Shown piece after piece: positions 22,411 to 34,910 of a stretch of 64,000 bases of DNA. The stretch's first letter is position 1. Each line of letters begins with the position of its first letter. This DNA is from Megalobrama amblycephala (lineage: Eukaryota; Chordata; Actinopteri; Cypriniformes; Xenocyprididae): positions 68,668,595 to 68,732,594 of the forward strand of contig NC_063044.1 of NCBI RefSeq assembly GCF_018812025.1. Reading direction: 5' to 3'. The notes under the pieces are model-generated. The model did no database searches and had not been told where the DNA came from. It saw nothing but the letters and a program-made list of their open reading frames with translations. The position numbers were made by a program, and so were the translations under genes.

Positions 22411-24098
22411 AGCTGCTGTCCGCGATTTTTGGCCCTCTAGCGGTTAATAAACAGAACTGCACGCGTCTTGCGGAGGAACATTCTAGCCGGAGCTACTTTT
22501 CTCTGTGTATGTCTATGGTGAGTCACTCAGTTACTGTGATACTCTGCGGCGAGTCCTACCAGTCCGGTCTGAAATAGTCCGAATATAAACACTTATTATA
22601 AGTGTAGTGATGTTTGTGACGTGTCTGAAACGTCACCATCATTAAATACGTGGCCAATTAGGTACTGCTCCGTTTTGTATATAAGTTCGTTGTTCATGCC
22701 CCCTGGAGTGTGTCTTGGTCGAAAGCCCGCCCCTTTTTTTTCCTTTCACTGTTGTGGATCGCAAAGTGTGACGTTGGTCCGCCAAGGCTGTGTGTGTGTG
22801 TGTGGTGTACTGCTTACCCCCAGCATGGTGTGTTTACAGGGTGCCCATACAGGGTGCGTCAGGGCAGCACAATAGCCAGATCGGAGCACCAGCTGGTAAC
22901 CTACCTAACTAAAGGAGCTACAATATGACTTTGAGTGTGTGTGTGTGTGTGTGGTTGAGTGTCACGTCGTCTAATTATAAGGGTCCTCGTTGAGGCATTG
23001 CATCGCGCTCTCTCTTTCGCGCTTGCTCTCTCTCCAACTCGCGCTCTGGGCCGCGCTGCTGCTTTGGGGGTTGTCGACACCTCTGGTCCAGCGGCTAAGG
23101 GAACTGGATATTTATTTTTTTTTGTTTTCCTTTGGTGGTTATTTTCGGTTCGGGTTAATTTCTTTTTTTGTTGTTGTTGTATTGACTTATTTTGTATTAC
23201 TGTCACCAACTCTCAGTTTGTGATTTTGACTGTGTGATAACAGTCATTATTAATTGGAGTGATTTACCGCTATGCGGTATTCATGAATCTCGGTTGTATT
23301 GCAATCTTGAGCCGTGATCAGTTCTGAGTTTGTGATCTTTGTTGTGACAGTATACCTTGTTTGTTTGTTTTTTTTGTCTTTAATAGTTGTATTTTCTTTG
23401 TACATTTATATTGTTTGTTGGAGTATTGTAAGTTCTTTTGGCTTTGTTTATATTGGTTTAGTATATTGATTGTTTATTTGTTTATGTTGGTTTGTTTTCT
23501 AAAGTGATTTTTTCCCTTCTCTCTTTTTGTGTTTTGCAGGAGCTGAGTGTTCCTTGGGAGCGGGCTGGTGCGAGTTGCACAGGCTTCACTTCAATACGGG
23601 TTGTCATTTATTGCTGTGTCACTATTTGTGGTCATTATTTGCAGTGATTTTTGTGGATGTGATTCTGATTAGCGGGATTTTTTTTTGTGTGCACTGAATG
23701 CACCATACTAGCATTTCATAAAGGAAGCCTCAGCCCCTGCATCGAGTAATTTTTTTTTGTTGTTTTCTTTTTTTTTTTTCGTTTGACTGAGACAATTTGA
23801 ATGCTGTGTTTGGGGTTTTAAATTTTGTAAATTCTTTTAACCTTAATAAAGAGCTGTTTAAATGTAAACTCACGCCTCTTGCCCTTGTCTAAGTGGAACT
23901 TATTTGTGTGTTCTTTTGGTAATTTCCCCATTATTTCGGGGTGGCGTAGTCATTACAAACCAGCCACTTGCTACATAAGTGTACCATAATTATTCAGGGT
24001 AAGACAAAAACACAGTTTGGAAAATGGATTCATGTTGTATATTCTCATTATATACTTTTTGTAAATTTTTAACACAAAAAAAGTTGCGGACTGCAGCT
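22411..24098. mobile_element. TTAA-flanked DNA transposon 2 with promoter-like and poly(A) signals
   Basis: The ends AGCTGCTGTCCGCG (22411) and TTGCGGACTGCAGCT (to 24098) are inverted and abut TTAA at 22407-22410 and 24099-24102. The left TTAA is shared with element 1. Inside are a CCAAT box (about 22653), a TATA-like GTATATAAG (about 22677), an acceptor-like TTTTGCAG/GAG at about 23540 and AATAAA at 23845-23850. No convincing protein is coded; ORFs at 22901-23237 are low-complexity. Confidence 0.65.
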
Positions 24099-24102
24099 TT
24101 AA

Positions 24103-25008
24103 ATCAGATAACATTTTTAGCTATCAAATGGTCATGTTACAATGTGCTCCACCTATAGGGCATGTTGTCACATTTCACTTCCCTTCTTTCTGGGTAAATA
24201 AAGAAAAAGTATACACTGTATTAATAAAACAAAGCCACATATTTGTACCAGATGTGTGAAATTAATGTGGAACAAAATAAATTCTCTGAACCCTAAGTAC
24301 ATTTACACAAACTGAGAAAGTCAAAAAGTGTTAGGTTGTGCCCCGCTCTCCCCTATTTTTGGCACATAAATACCATCATTTGTCCAACTAATTTTTTTTT
24401 TTTTTTGGCCATGGTTAGCTTGAGAATCCAACTCTTTAACAGTGTAAATAAGTCAGAATGCATGAAATAGCATGAAATAGCATTAGCATTCTGGGATTTA
24501 AAATCTCGTCCTCTATGCACTGCCATTATAAAGCTTGGAGGCCAGGACGTTATTTGATATAACACCGATTGTATTCATCTGAAAGAAGAACGTCATATAC
24601 ACCTAGGATGGCTTGAGGGTGAGTAAATCATAGGATAATTTTAATTCTGGGTGAATTATCCTTTTAAGAATTAAATGGCACTTTTGGAAAAGCAAGAGGC
24701 AGGTTGGAACAGAAAAACACATTTTTGTAAAATTATTACAAAATTACCAAATAGTTTACTTTAGAAAACAGAGCATACTAAAGAAGTACTGTAATGTATG
24801 ACCAACCCAGCTACATTTCTGAAAAAGAAAAAAAAGAAAAAACCTATCCATAATTTGAATTTTAATATCCAAGTAGAAAATGTGTGACTCACATGTGATT
24901 TTAATATAGAAAACATCTGATTCTGTTTTGCAACAACTATTGCACCCTTTCTGGATTGCATTTAAAAAAAAAAAAACATACTGAGTAAATACATTTTTTT
25001 ACACAAGG
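24103..25008. other. Intergenic; 3' flank of the GIMAP gene
   Basis: There is no supported ORF. It carries a short dispersed repeat around 24560-24660 (GAGGGTGAGTAAATCATAGG) and A-tracts at about 24962. Confidence 0.4.
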
Positions 25009-25895
25009 TTACTTCATAGGTGAGTATGATGGGTTTTCTCTGCGCCGACGGAATCGATTTGCAAGACATGCAAAAAAATGAATGAATCTTTGCCGGAAAC
25101 GCTTAAATGCTGATGTTTTTGCACAGTATTGTCTTTTTCTATTCCTTCCATCCTGTGGTACAAATCTCAGTGACTCCGAAAACATTGGATTATGGTACTC
25201 TCCACTAAATTCTGCTTCCTCTCTATTTCTTCTCTCATCTCTTATTTTCTTTTCTTCCTCTTGTCTAAATCTCTGAGCTTCTTGATACATATCATTAGTG
25301 TAGTATCCTCCATTCTGCTCTATCATTGTGTCAATCTTCTGCAGTAGATCATACACCTGCTCTCTGTTATTCTGATCTCTGTTGTTGAAGACATGATACC
25401 CCTGACAGCTTTCAACAATTGGTCCTAATATGTTATTCTCATTTACCTCTGACTTAAATGTCTCTGGGTCAATACCATCCCCCTTTGTGAAGAGGATTAT
25501 GAGATACCTCAGCACACCAACACCAAACATGTTTTGAATTTCTGTCAGTACCTCTTTCTCCTGCTTTGTGAATCTATCTGGAGGAAGTACAAATAAGAAT
25601 GCATGAGGTCCTGGTGCAAATTCAAAAACACTCTTTGCCATCTCATCTGCCATGTCTTCTTCTGGAAGTTTTGTGTCAAAAAACCCAGGAGTGTCAATGA
25701 CAGATACATATCGTCCTCCAACAACTGACTCCTCAACCCTACATTGCTTTGTTACAGAGTTCAAACTTTTTTTATATTCAAATCTGTTCTCTCCCAGTAT
25801 AGTGTTTCCTGTTGAACTTTTCCCAACTCCAGTTTTCCCTAGGAGGACGATCCTTATTTCAGTGTTCTTGATGTAGCTCTGTCCTTGCACTCCCA
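25009..25895 (-). CDS. GIMAP/AIG1-family GTPase, main exon
   Basis: The exon codes a full AIG1-type G domain. G1 is LLGKTGVGKSSTGNTIL, followed by the switch region with VTKQCRVEE, G3 VIDTPGFFDT, the AIG1 conserved box (HAFLFVLPPDRFTKQEKEVL) and G4-like ILFTKGD. A charged helical segment (EAQRFRQEEEKKIRDERR) and a basic, partly hydrophobic tail (RQRFIHFFACLANRFRRRR) follow. GIMAPs are nucleotide-binding proteins of lymphocyte survival and vesicle membranes, greatly expanded in fish. An acceptor CTCACCAG at about 25896-25898 suggests this is the last coding exon, read from VQGQSYIKNTE; the upstream in-frame ATG at 25965 is probably intronic. I could not find the 5' exon. The stop is TAA at 25009-25011. 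The exon is intact, unlike all its neighbours. The subfamily number cannot be given. Confidence 0.88.
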
Positions 25896-26028
25896 CTGGT
25901 GAGAAAAACAAGAAACTCTTGTTGGTATACAGAGCATATCTGTTGCATTTCCTATCATAACACATAATAGCAAAACCATTTCATGACTTTGTAATGTCAC
26001 AGTCTTCATGAATGGCTGGATTGAGTAT

Positions 26029-26038
26029 AAAAAAAAAA

Positions 26039-26110
<72 letters not shown>

Positions 26111-26112
26111 GT
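26029..26112. repeat. A-tract, (TAA)n and (TA)n microsatellite
   Basis: An A run is followed by about 12 TAA units and then AT units, just upstream of the GIMAP exon. Confidence 0.9.
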
Positions 26113-26127
26113 CTTGCCTATATTTTA

Positions 26128-28028
26128 CAGTTTTTTACAATCGTTAGGACACATTTCTCAATACTTAGGCCACTTTTTCAAAACTCTTCACACAGTTCTC
26201 CTAACCAACTTTCATCTTGGCACAGCAGTTAATTTCACATTCAAAATGCACTTAATCTACCAAAACACTTCACTCTTAGCCCGGATTTTATATTTACTTA
26301 AAAATATAATTACAATATACTTAAAATATTTAAGTTTGGTTGCATTACTTATAAAATATAAGTAAATTCTACTAATTTGTGGGTGTATTTGAATGTGTTA
26401 ATAAATGTAAGTTAAATGCACTTAAATTATGAAGTTTTTCTCCTGACCACGCCTCCTTCACACTGGTTTGCGGCAGGTAATGACGCCATTTTGTCGTGGT
26501 GTGTGTGAATTCAAGGAGCTGTTGATGAGCAGTTGGAACATTTGTTTTGGCTGTTCTACAGACATTTTTTCCTAACATTTACCTTTTTATAGTTTTTCAC
26601 CAAAGGAGAAAATCACAATTTTTAAGTTACCATCATCGAGGGTCAGGGTTTGTTTTAGTTGAGCTGTTGACCCTTAACTTTTTAATATTACATTTTTGTT
26701 TGGGCAGTTTTAACTGCAATAAAACCAACCAGACAAGCAAAGTTAAAAGATGATCAGGTGGTGTTGGTTATGTTTTCACATAATCATTATTTGATCTGAA
26801 TCACTGAACTCATTTAGAGTCCAATCTCTGAGTTAGAGTTACATTATTGATTACAGCAGCACTGTGATTCTACAGCGGATGATCAACTTCTATAATAAAT
26901 TTTTTTTTTTTTTAAGTTGTCCTTATCACAAAAAAAATATATATATATATTTTAGGCACATACAGACATCAAGAATCAGCCTGTGAATCTCAACGACGGT
27001 GACAAGCAACATATTCTGATAAACAGATCAACTCTGAACATTAGAAAACAAGCTGCTAAAAAGTCACAGAAAAACAGCAAAATTTAAATAGTGAGAATAA
27101 AGAAAATTACTAAGACAATTCAGCTCATAATTTATTCATGCAGCAATGCATGATGGGAGGCATGTATGAATTTTGATTGGTGGCAAGTTGACTTGCTTAG
27201 TACATTGAACTTAAATATACTAGTTGTAATAACTACAAAGTAATTAATATTACAAAACATTTTAAGTTAAATGAACTTGAATTATTAAGTTCATATTACT
27301 TAATCATTACTTAATTTTTTTAGGGCAACCAGTTTCCTCAAATTTTTTAAGTAAATTCAACTTATCCGGGCTAACAGTGTTCATTCATGTCTCAAATCAA
27401 CTCATTCTTCCAGAACACTAGCAAAGCAAACACACTTTGTCAGTCATAAAATACTGACCTAAAAACACTAACATCAGGTATCATTATACATTTTTTTAGT
27501 AAAATTTCTTAACAAAACAAGAATAACACTGTCTATTGTTTATAATTCACTGCAATTTGTTACATGAACCTTGTTTACATAATAGTACAAAAATATTCCG
27601 AAGTTTTCCTCTTTGAATGGATGATGCTTGTGTAGGTGTTCAGTTTCATCTAATTGCTTCAATAGTATTTGATTTTTTAGATTCAGCATATATTTCATTA
27701 CAATATTACTGTAGAAATGTAGCAAATTGCTGTCTTATTCAGTTTTGTATTATGCTATTGTTTTGAACATAAGTTTAACAGTTTTGAAAACAGTATGTAA
27801 ACATGTGCAAACTGGCCTGTACAAAGAGTTTTGGCAGTTGTTGTGTCTGAGTGAGAAAAGAATTCATGAAATTTAAGAGATGTAGTCATTGAATGCATTT
27901 TGTGCCAAAGCAATGATAATTGATCCTCAGTTTAGCCCACATAGACTTCTGTTGTGCTCACTGTGTGAAGAGTTTTGCAAAAGTGACCTAAGTATTGAGA
28001 AATGTGTCCTAGCGTCTGTAAAAAACTG
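26128..28028. mobile_element. Tc1/mariner-like MITE copy 2, split by a CACTG element
   Basis: Left end CAGTTTTTTACAATCG, right end CTGTAAAAAACTG, TA on both sides. It aligns with 16379-17214 in opposite orientation. It is interrupted between AAAACACTT (26270) and TTCATTCATGTCTC (27380). Confidence 0.8.
26271..27379. mobile_element. CACTG-ended element (1109 bp), possibly CACTA/EnSpm-like
   Basis: Inverted ends are CACTCTTAGCCCGGAT (26271-26286) and ATCCGGGCTAACAGTG (27364-27379), one mismatch in 16. Comparing the empty site at 17060 (reverse strand) shows only TT duplicated. CACT(A/G) ends with 2-3-bp duplication are typical of CACTA/EnSpm elements. There is no transposase, and the interior is AT-rich with many ACTTAA motifs. 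Confidence 0.65.
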
Positions 28029-28214
28029 TAAATGACAATGTTTAGGCTAATGTCAGAAAGTTTAAAGTCAGTCAGTCTGACGTTATTTCAACTAACAATC
28101 AGGGTCCCTATGGAAAGCGTCACAACCACTGAACTGTGTTACGAGTGTTTGCAATGCAGATGTTGGCCGTGGTGTGCCTGTTGGCAACTGCTTTTACTAA
28201 CCGGACATTATAAT

Positions 28215-29575
28215 AAAAAAAAATTAAAGCTGCAAGCAGCATTTACCGGGGTTCAAGCATTTAAACCCTTTAAGCACATAAAAATATATTATATTTTATT
28301 TAGCAAGCATGTAAACACCATTTACAGACAATACAGGCAATTTAGTAAGGAACATTTTTTTTTAAAGGTTTTTGACAGTTATTGCCACCTATTGCCCGAT
28401 CTCCACCACTTTTTTTGGGTGTCCTCAGAGTGTGCATGTGTTCACTTAATTTCATGAAGGTCTGAGTTTTCGTTTAGTATTTATAGGCTTTTGAGTATAT
28501 TTTGCAATGGCCATTTTCTAAATGACCCTCTTATAGCGACCCGATGGGTAAAGTTCAACTTTTTTGATATTTATTGATCTAGAGTTTCCAGAGAATTGTC
28601 CTTCACTGGTTTGGTTCTGATCGGGTAAAAAACCTAGGACTAGTTCGCAAAAGTAGGTTTTTCAGATATTTGTGAATAATTAATGAACGATTTTCAGCAG
28701 CATTTTCAGATTTGATTGACAGCATTGGTTCTTGAAGCAAAGTTGTATAGCATGAGGAGATATATGAAATGATATGCATATTGTGTAGATCTGAGAAACT
28801 GCATGTGATTACAGAGGCGTAAAACTCGTTAGTGCCAACTTGTGGCCGATTTCTTTCAAAATTCTTAAAGATCTCTAGGTCCATGAGTCAAACATGCCCA
28901 CCAAGTTTCATTCCGATCGACCTCCATTAACCTTGTCTAACAGGTGCTCAAACTTCATTGGCTGATGGTGGCTATGTTTTGAGATATGCCAGTGTCCTCA
29001 AAGACTATCATGCCCCCTTGGACCAAGACACTGCATGCCAAATTTCAAGTTGATCGGACTAAGAGTTGCATAGTTACAGCTGTTTTCATGTTTTTTCAAG
29101 TTATAGTGCACCCAAAAAAAAAAAAAATTGGTGGAGTTCAGGCAATAGTTGGCACTCTAACTGTCAAAATAACCTATAAAAACCATGTTTTTCCTTACTA
29201 AATTGCCTGTATTGGCTGTAAATGGTATTTCCATCTATGATCCAGGTGCTCCAATTGGGTCAAAACCCCTAGGACTAGTATTTAAAAGTTTTTTTTTCAA
29301 AAAAAAACAAAAATACCTGAAAATTTTGCCATGAGCAGATCTGATAAAAACACAAAGAAACATGTATGCTGCTTGAGCCAAGGATTACAACAATATAAGA
29401 CACTTGAGTCTAGGCCTAACAGTTCAGGAGTTATGAGCCATTTCATACTTTTGACCACTGTAGTGCCCCCAATTTCAATAGGGTTTCAGCGCTACACACT
29501 TAAATGCCTAATAGACGTTCTCATATCAAAAATCTGTTATATGGGGACAACAAACTAAAGCCAAGGACACACTTA
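28215..29575. repeat. Dispersed AAGCTGCAAGCAGC-type repeat
   Basis: It starts TTAAAGCTGCAAGCAGCATT and contains phrases such as AAATTTCAAGTTGATCGGAC and TTTCATTCCGATCGACC that I recall as abundant in cyprinid genomes. Short ORFs inside look spurious. Confidence 0.6.
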
Positions 29576-29798
29576 ACAACTAGCTGAAACATTCTAAGAC
29601 TGAAGTAAACACACTATATGATTTTAAATGCTGACTGTAAACACTGTCTGAATGCAACTTGCACAGACCCGGCATTTTTTAACATGATCAGTAGTAAGTA
29701 TCAAATTACATTCATCATCAGCCTTACAATCCTTAAATTTGTCCCTGGCTTAAGAGTCCATAACACAAAACTAAGAATAAACAACTGAATAAATGTGA

Positions 29799-29800
<2 letters not shown>

Positions 29801-29857
<57 letters not shown>
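29801..29857. repeat. (GT)n microsatellite
   Basis: About 28 uninterrupted GT units with a final GTTTGT. Confidence 0.97.
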
Positions 29858-29861
<4 letters not shown>

Positions 29862-31540
29862 TCTGTGGACAGTACATCATTTAAATTATGATTATTGTTG
29901 GTTAAATTACCTGCATTATTTAAAGGCTGATGAAATCCTCTTTGACGCAGATGAATAGGCCTATCCTATATAAGATTATTAGATTGTCAGACATATTTAA
30001 GTATTGTTATCATTTGTCTAGTTCCAAAAACATAAAATAAATAGGTACGTCTATATTATATAATTGAACTTTCTATACCTACCATTGTCTTCCGTTGTTT
30101 TGTTCTTAGCTGAGCTTCAAGACCTGTAAAAGAGATCCACTTTAACTTGATTCTATTTTCTATTCTATTCTATTCAATTGAATAAATTGTACAAACAATA
30201 GTATGCAGTGTTTCTCTGCTCTAAACTAAGTTGAATTAGACTTATTTTATCATGGTGTGATTTGATCTGGTTTGTCTTTCACATTATATCCGACACCATT
30301 ATCCCACTTTATAGGTAATAAAATCAGACCTACTGAAATATTTGCACATTAAATCAAACAGTGCACAGATTTAAAGCATAGTTTATGCAAACAAAGGCAT
30401 TAATCTGTTTTTTTTTTTTTTTCAACAGGAAAAAAAATATGTAATCACGATGTACAACTTGCTTGATTAGATTTGAAATGTTCAACATTCAACAAAAAGT
30501 GTAAAAATGTGACAGATTTCTACAGAAAACTACAGCTGCTGTAAACTGCAGTCGGTTTCTTCTGATTCAAATTCTTTATGCCATGGAAAATGTTGATCCT
30601 AATCTTAGATATTAGTTTTAATACACACCAAAGATAACATATTTTGCTTTTTATCATTTTAATGTGTAAATCATTTCTACTGAAGGGTTAAAATAATTTT
30701 TGCAAACAACAGTCTGATTAATAATTAAAATAAATTATTGCTGCGGTAATGACAGTTTGTGTCAGTAAGGACACAATGTTACACACTTTAATAATGTAAC
30801 CTTGACATTAGGTTAGTATTAAAACAGTAACACACAAAAACAGAAGGTATTTTGTCAAAGAGGTATTGTAGGAAAGACAATATATTAAATAAAATTAAGT
30901 ATGTTACATTTGTTCAGAGTTATCTGGTCTTTGATAATGTTCTCAAAATGTTAGCACAAAATTATATATCATTCATGGAACTTTTTTCTGAAGCATTTTA
31001 ATTCCATGTTCAACTACGTTTTTAAAAAAAATGTTACTTCTTTTTTCAAAATATTCAGAGAACATTTTCATAATGTTTGAAGAACATTATAAACATTTAT
31101 AAAACGGAATTTTAAAACCAAGCATTTATTTTTTAAACAAACAAACAAACAAACAAAAAAACACTTAATATATTATTTTTTAAAAACCCCACCGTAATGC
31201 TGATCTTCCGATGCTTGGAATTTCTTCGGTTTAGTTTCACTTTTTAACAGTCAGATTTATAAGCCTTCAGATGTCATCAGCTCCACCCATCAGAGGAGGA
31301 AATAACTCAGAATGGAAATTTACTGAATACAAAGAGGTGGTTGTGTTTCTGTGAAATGACAAAGAACAGACATATTTCTCATAATTATAAATGATAACTT
31401 GATATTACTTTTACATATAAAATTCTGTACTCATGCGAGTACAACAGTAGTGACTGGGTGTAATTAACATCTTATTCTACAGTGACTATTATGATATGAC
31501 ATGTAGTACAGTGAGTGTAGTACAGTCTATAGAAACTGTG
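29858..31540. other. No gene seen
   Basis: AT-rich sequence with no convincing ORF, RNA gene or element end on either strand. A string of AAACAAACAAAC units lies at about 31135. Confidence 0.45.
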
Positions 31541-31559
31541 TCTATTCCCCGAATAGTGA

Positions 31560-33290
31560 GGTCTAACAATAAAAATAGAGGATCTAGAAAAAATCTGATC
31601 GTGATCAAACCAGAAATTTGCAAAATTACTGAACAAAACAATTTCTAAGGCTAGGGCTACTAAACATTAGATCGCTAACACCTAAGGCGGTTATTATAAA
31701 TTAAATGATCACAGATAATAGTCTTGATTTAATTTGCCTTACTGAAACATGGCTTAAACCAAATGATTATTTCGGTCTTAATGAGTCTTGTCCACCTGGC
31801 TACTGTTATAAAAATAAATGCCGTCTGATTGGCCGTGGCGGTGGTGTAGCAACAATCTATAGAGATCATTTTAATGTTACTCAGAAAACAAACTACAGGT
31901 TTAATTCATTTGAAATTCTTATGCTAAATGTTACACTCTCAGATATAAGTAAAAAGTCGCTACTATCTCTTGCTTTGGCTACCATTTATAGACCTCCAGG
32001 GCCTTATGCTGATTTCCTAAAAGAGTTTGCAGACTTTCTCTCAGACTTATTGGTCAACGTCGATAAAGTGCTGATTGTTGGAGATTTTAACATTCATGTT
32101 GACAATACAAATGATGCGTTAGGGGCTGCGTTTACTGATTTACTAAACTCATTTGGGGTCGAACAAAACGTCACTTGACCCACTCGCCGTTTTAATCATA
32201 CACTAGATTTAATTATATCACATGGAATCAATCCAGCCGATATAGAAATTCTACCGCAATGTGATGACGTCTCTGATCACTATCTTGTAACATGCGTACT
32301 GCATACTGATGATATTTGTCAAATTGCTCCGCAATATCGACTAGGCAGAACAATTCTCCCGACAACTATAGATAAATTCACAAATAATCTGCCTGATCTG
32401 TCTCAGCTGCTCATCGTACCTAAACATGCAAATGATCTTGAGGAAATGACTAGCAGTATGTGCACCATTTTCACTAGTACATTAGATACTGTTGCACCGA
32501 TGAAATTAAAAAAAGGTTAGAGAGAAAAATACTGTACCTTGGTACAACAGTATTACTCGCGCTATCAAAAAAGAAACTCGCAATCTAGAACGCAAATGGA
32601 GACAAACTCGTTTAGAGGTCTTCAGAATCGCATGGAAAGACAGTTCATCCCGCTATAGAAAGACTCTAAAAGCAGCCAGAGCCGATCATCTCCGCAAACT
32701 CATAGAAAATAACCAAAACAATCCACGGTTCTTGTTTAGTACAGTGTCTAGATTAACAAATAAACAGACATCACCAGAACAAAACATTTCATTACAGTTT
32801 AGTAGTGATGACTTTATGAATTTCTTTACTGAGAAAATCAAAAGCATCAGAAATACAATTGTAAATGTACAACCTTTAACAGAGTTTTATGATTCAGCCT
32901 CAATTATCGCCCCTCAAGAACAGTTGCAGTGCTTTACAACTATAGGACAGGAAGAGCTAAATAGACTTATTACTGCGTCTAAACCAACAACATGTTTATT
33001 AGATCCAATACCCACTAAACTACTGAACGAACTGTTACCTGTAGCAGAAGAGCCTCTTCTCAATATTATCAACTCGTCTTTATCTCTAGGTCACGTCCCA
33101 AGACCGTTCAAGCTAGCAGTTATTAAGCCTCTCATTAAGAAACCACAATTAGATCCAAATGTATTAGCAAATTACAGACCCATTTCAAATCTTCCATTTA
33201 TGTCTAAAATACTAGAAAAAGTGGTGTCGGTCCAATTATGCTCCTTCTTGCAAAAAAACGCTATCTATGATAAATTTCAGATAGATGCGA
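31560..33290 (+). pseudogene. L2/CR1-like LINE: endonuclease and start of reverse transcriptase
   Basis: The 5' part codes an APE-type endonuclease: LDLICLTETWLKPNDY, GRGGGVATIY, ATIYRPPGPY and VGDFNIHVD (ORF 31705-32178). It is followed after a stop by SDHYLVTCVL. A second block from 32520 has the linker (VPWYNSITRAIKKETRNLER) and the start of reverse transcriptase (LDPIPTKLLNELLP, RPFKLAVIKPLIKKP, NYRPISNLPFMSKILEK; ORF 32732-33325). Stops at about 32178 and 32517 and loss of everything after YDKFQ (about 33280) make it dead. The sequence then runs into the foldback element at 33395. L2 is suggested by the TETWLKPND motif; CR1 is possible. Confidence 0.75.
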
Positions 33291-33394
33291 ACTTTGAATT
33301 GGAACAGTACTTGGACAGCGACTGATGACGTTTCACAAGTCCACAAGAATACAAGTACAGACAAGTACGCATATTGAGAAACGGCCTCAGTATT

Positions 33395-33974
33395 GCTGCG
33401 TCCGAAATCGCATACTACATGAGTAGGCGTTACATTTGAATTTGAACGTACTTCCTGACCGTTAAAACAGTACGTTCTATATAGTATGAATATGGGTAGT
33501 ATGAATGTAATTCGGACGTACTACATCCGCCATGTTAATATTGTCACATGTAATGCGTCGTCACAACAGCGCGGAAATTTAAAGGGCCCGCTCTACTCTG
33601 CTTTCATCGGCAATGTTTTATTAATGCTTACCGCTTTCATCGTTGTTTTAACGTCGATTCAATCAACAGCTCTAAGGAGGCGTCGGTCAGCTGTTCGCAG
33701 ATCATGCTTTCTTCAACAGCTTGTTAAATATGTCAAAGTATAATCACCTATTTAGCTAGCAAATTTTACCTCAGAATAAAAATACATTGAGAACATCACG
33801 ACAGAGGCTGATTTGGAGCAGCGAAATTAAGTAATTTATTGTTAAAAATGAATGCATATAAAAATACATGAGAAACAAAAGACATGAATCAATAAACAAA
33901 CTTGAATACATATATAAATAAATAAATAATGTGTAGATAGACAGAGAGGGAGAGAGAAATACACAACATGGCCT

Positions 33975-34017
<43 letters not shown>

Positions 34018-34618
34018 ATAATAATAATTAGTATATACATATTCTAAAAAAAACTATAACAAACCTGAGCCCTACTAACTACTGCCGTCTGAATGTTGCT
34101 GTCCGTTAAGTTTTCTAATCATTAAACTGCTTAACAACGAACATCTCCGTTAAATAAAACAGTGTTAACAAACTGATGCGTTATCTCGACCTGTTTGTTA
34201 GCTTGATGTGCTGTCAGTAATAATGATTAATGATCTTTTTACAGACGACTCTCAAAATCGTATCATCGATTTACATGTTTAAACTTTCAATATAAGTCAG
34301 CCGTTTACTTACATTATGTTAAACAAGTGCAGTTTAACCAGAATAAACACGTTTTTCCCTGAGGTACTTAAGGACTTGAATGAACTGTATATCGCCGCTT
34401 TCCACCATTTTCGAATATGAAGAATCCTCTTCTGTGGCATCACGGGATAGCGCAGCATCCATCGTATGCCTACTACAGAATTTGGGTGGAAGCAGTAGGT
34501 CATCCGGGTACTTCTCGCCTACTGTTTTTCGAATACTATGAATTCGGACATACTACTCACCTCGCATACTGTTTTTCGCATTCTATATAGTAGGGAAGTA
34601 TGCGATTTCGGACGCAGC
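33395..34618. mobile_element. Foldback DNA element inserted in the LINE
   Basis: Perfect 21-bp ends, GCTGCGTCCGAAATCGCATA(C) at 33395 and its complement ending at 34618. Subterminal GTATGAAT/ATTCGGAC motifs are repeated. No transposase. The ORF 33486-33743 has no known domain. (TA)n lies at about 33978-34012. The target duplication is not clear. Confidence 0.75.
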
Positions 34619-34885
34619 GTATGAGAGAAGAGGGAGGCGTCCGTCACCTAGGCTCCGCTTTCTTTGGTTCCCCCCTACATTAATTTTGTCCTACACAATG
34701 AAAGTTCAATTCTAATGAACGCTGCATGTTATCACATAAATGCATATCATATAAACACTAAATTGTTTTATCACATAAAGGTGTATCACACCGACAAACA
34801 CTGACCTGGGCCTTTTTAAAGCTAAGCTTAAAACTTATTTATTTAGACTGGCTTTTAATATCTATACTGTTGTTATAACAAAAAT
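34619..34885 (+). mobile_element. Probable L2-like 3' remnant
   Basis: TTTAAAGCTAAGCTTAAAACTTATTTATTTAGACTGGCTTTTAATATC-like sequence at 34815-34862 resembles the 3' end of an L2-like ORF2 (KLKTYLFRLAF-type coding, frame decayed). It may be the downstream remainder of the 31560 LINE. Confidence 0.4.
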
Positions 34886-34910
34886 TGTAGGTAAGAAATC
34901 TACTACTAAA

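Noticed and set aside
22901..23237. ORFs of 77-102 residues on both strands
   Set aside because: Driven by GT repeats and T tracts; no domain and no coding-like composition.
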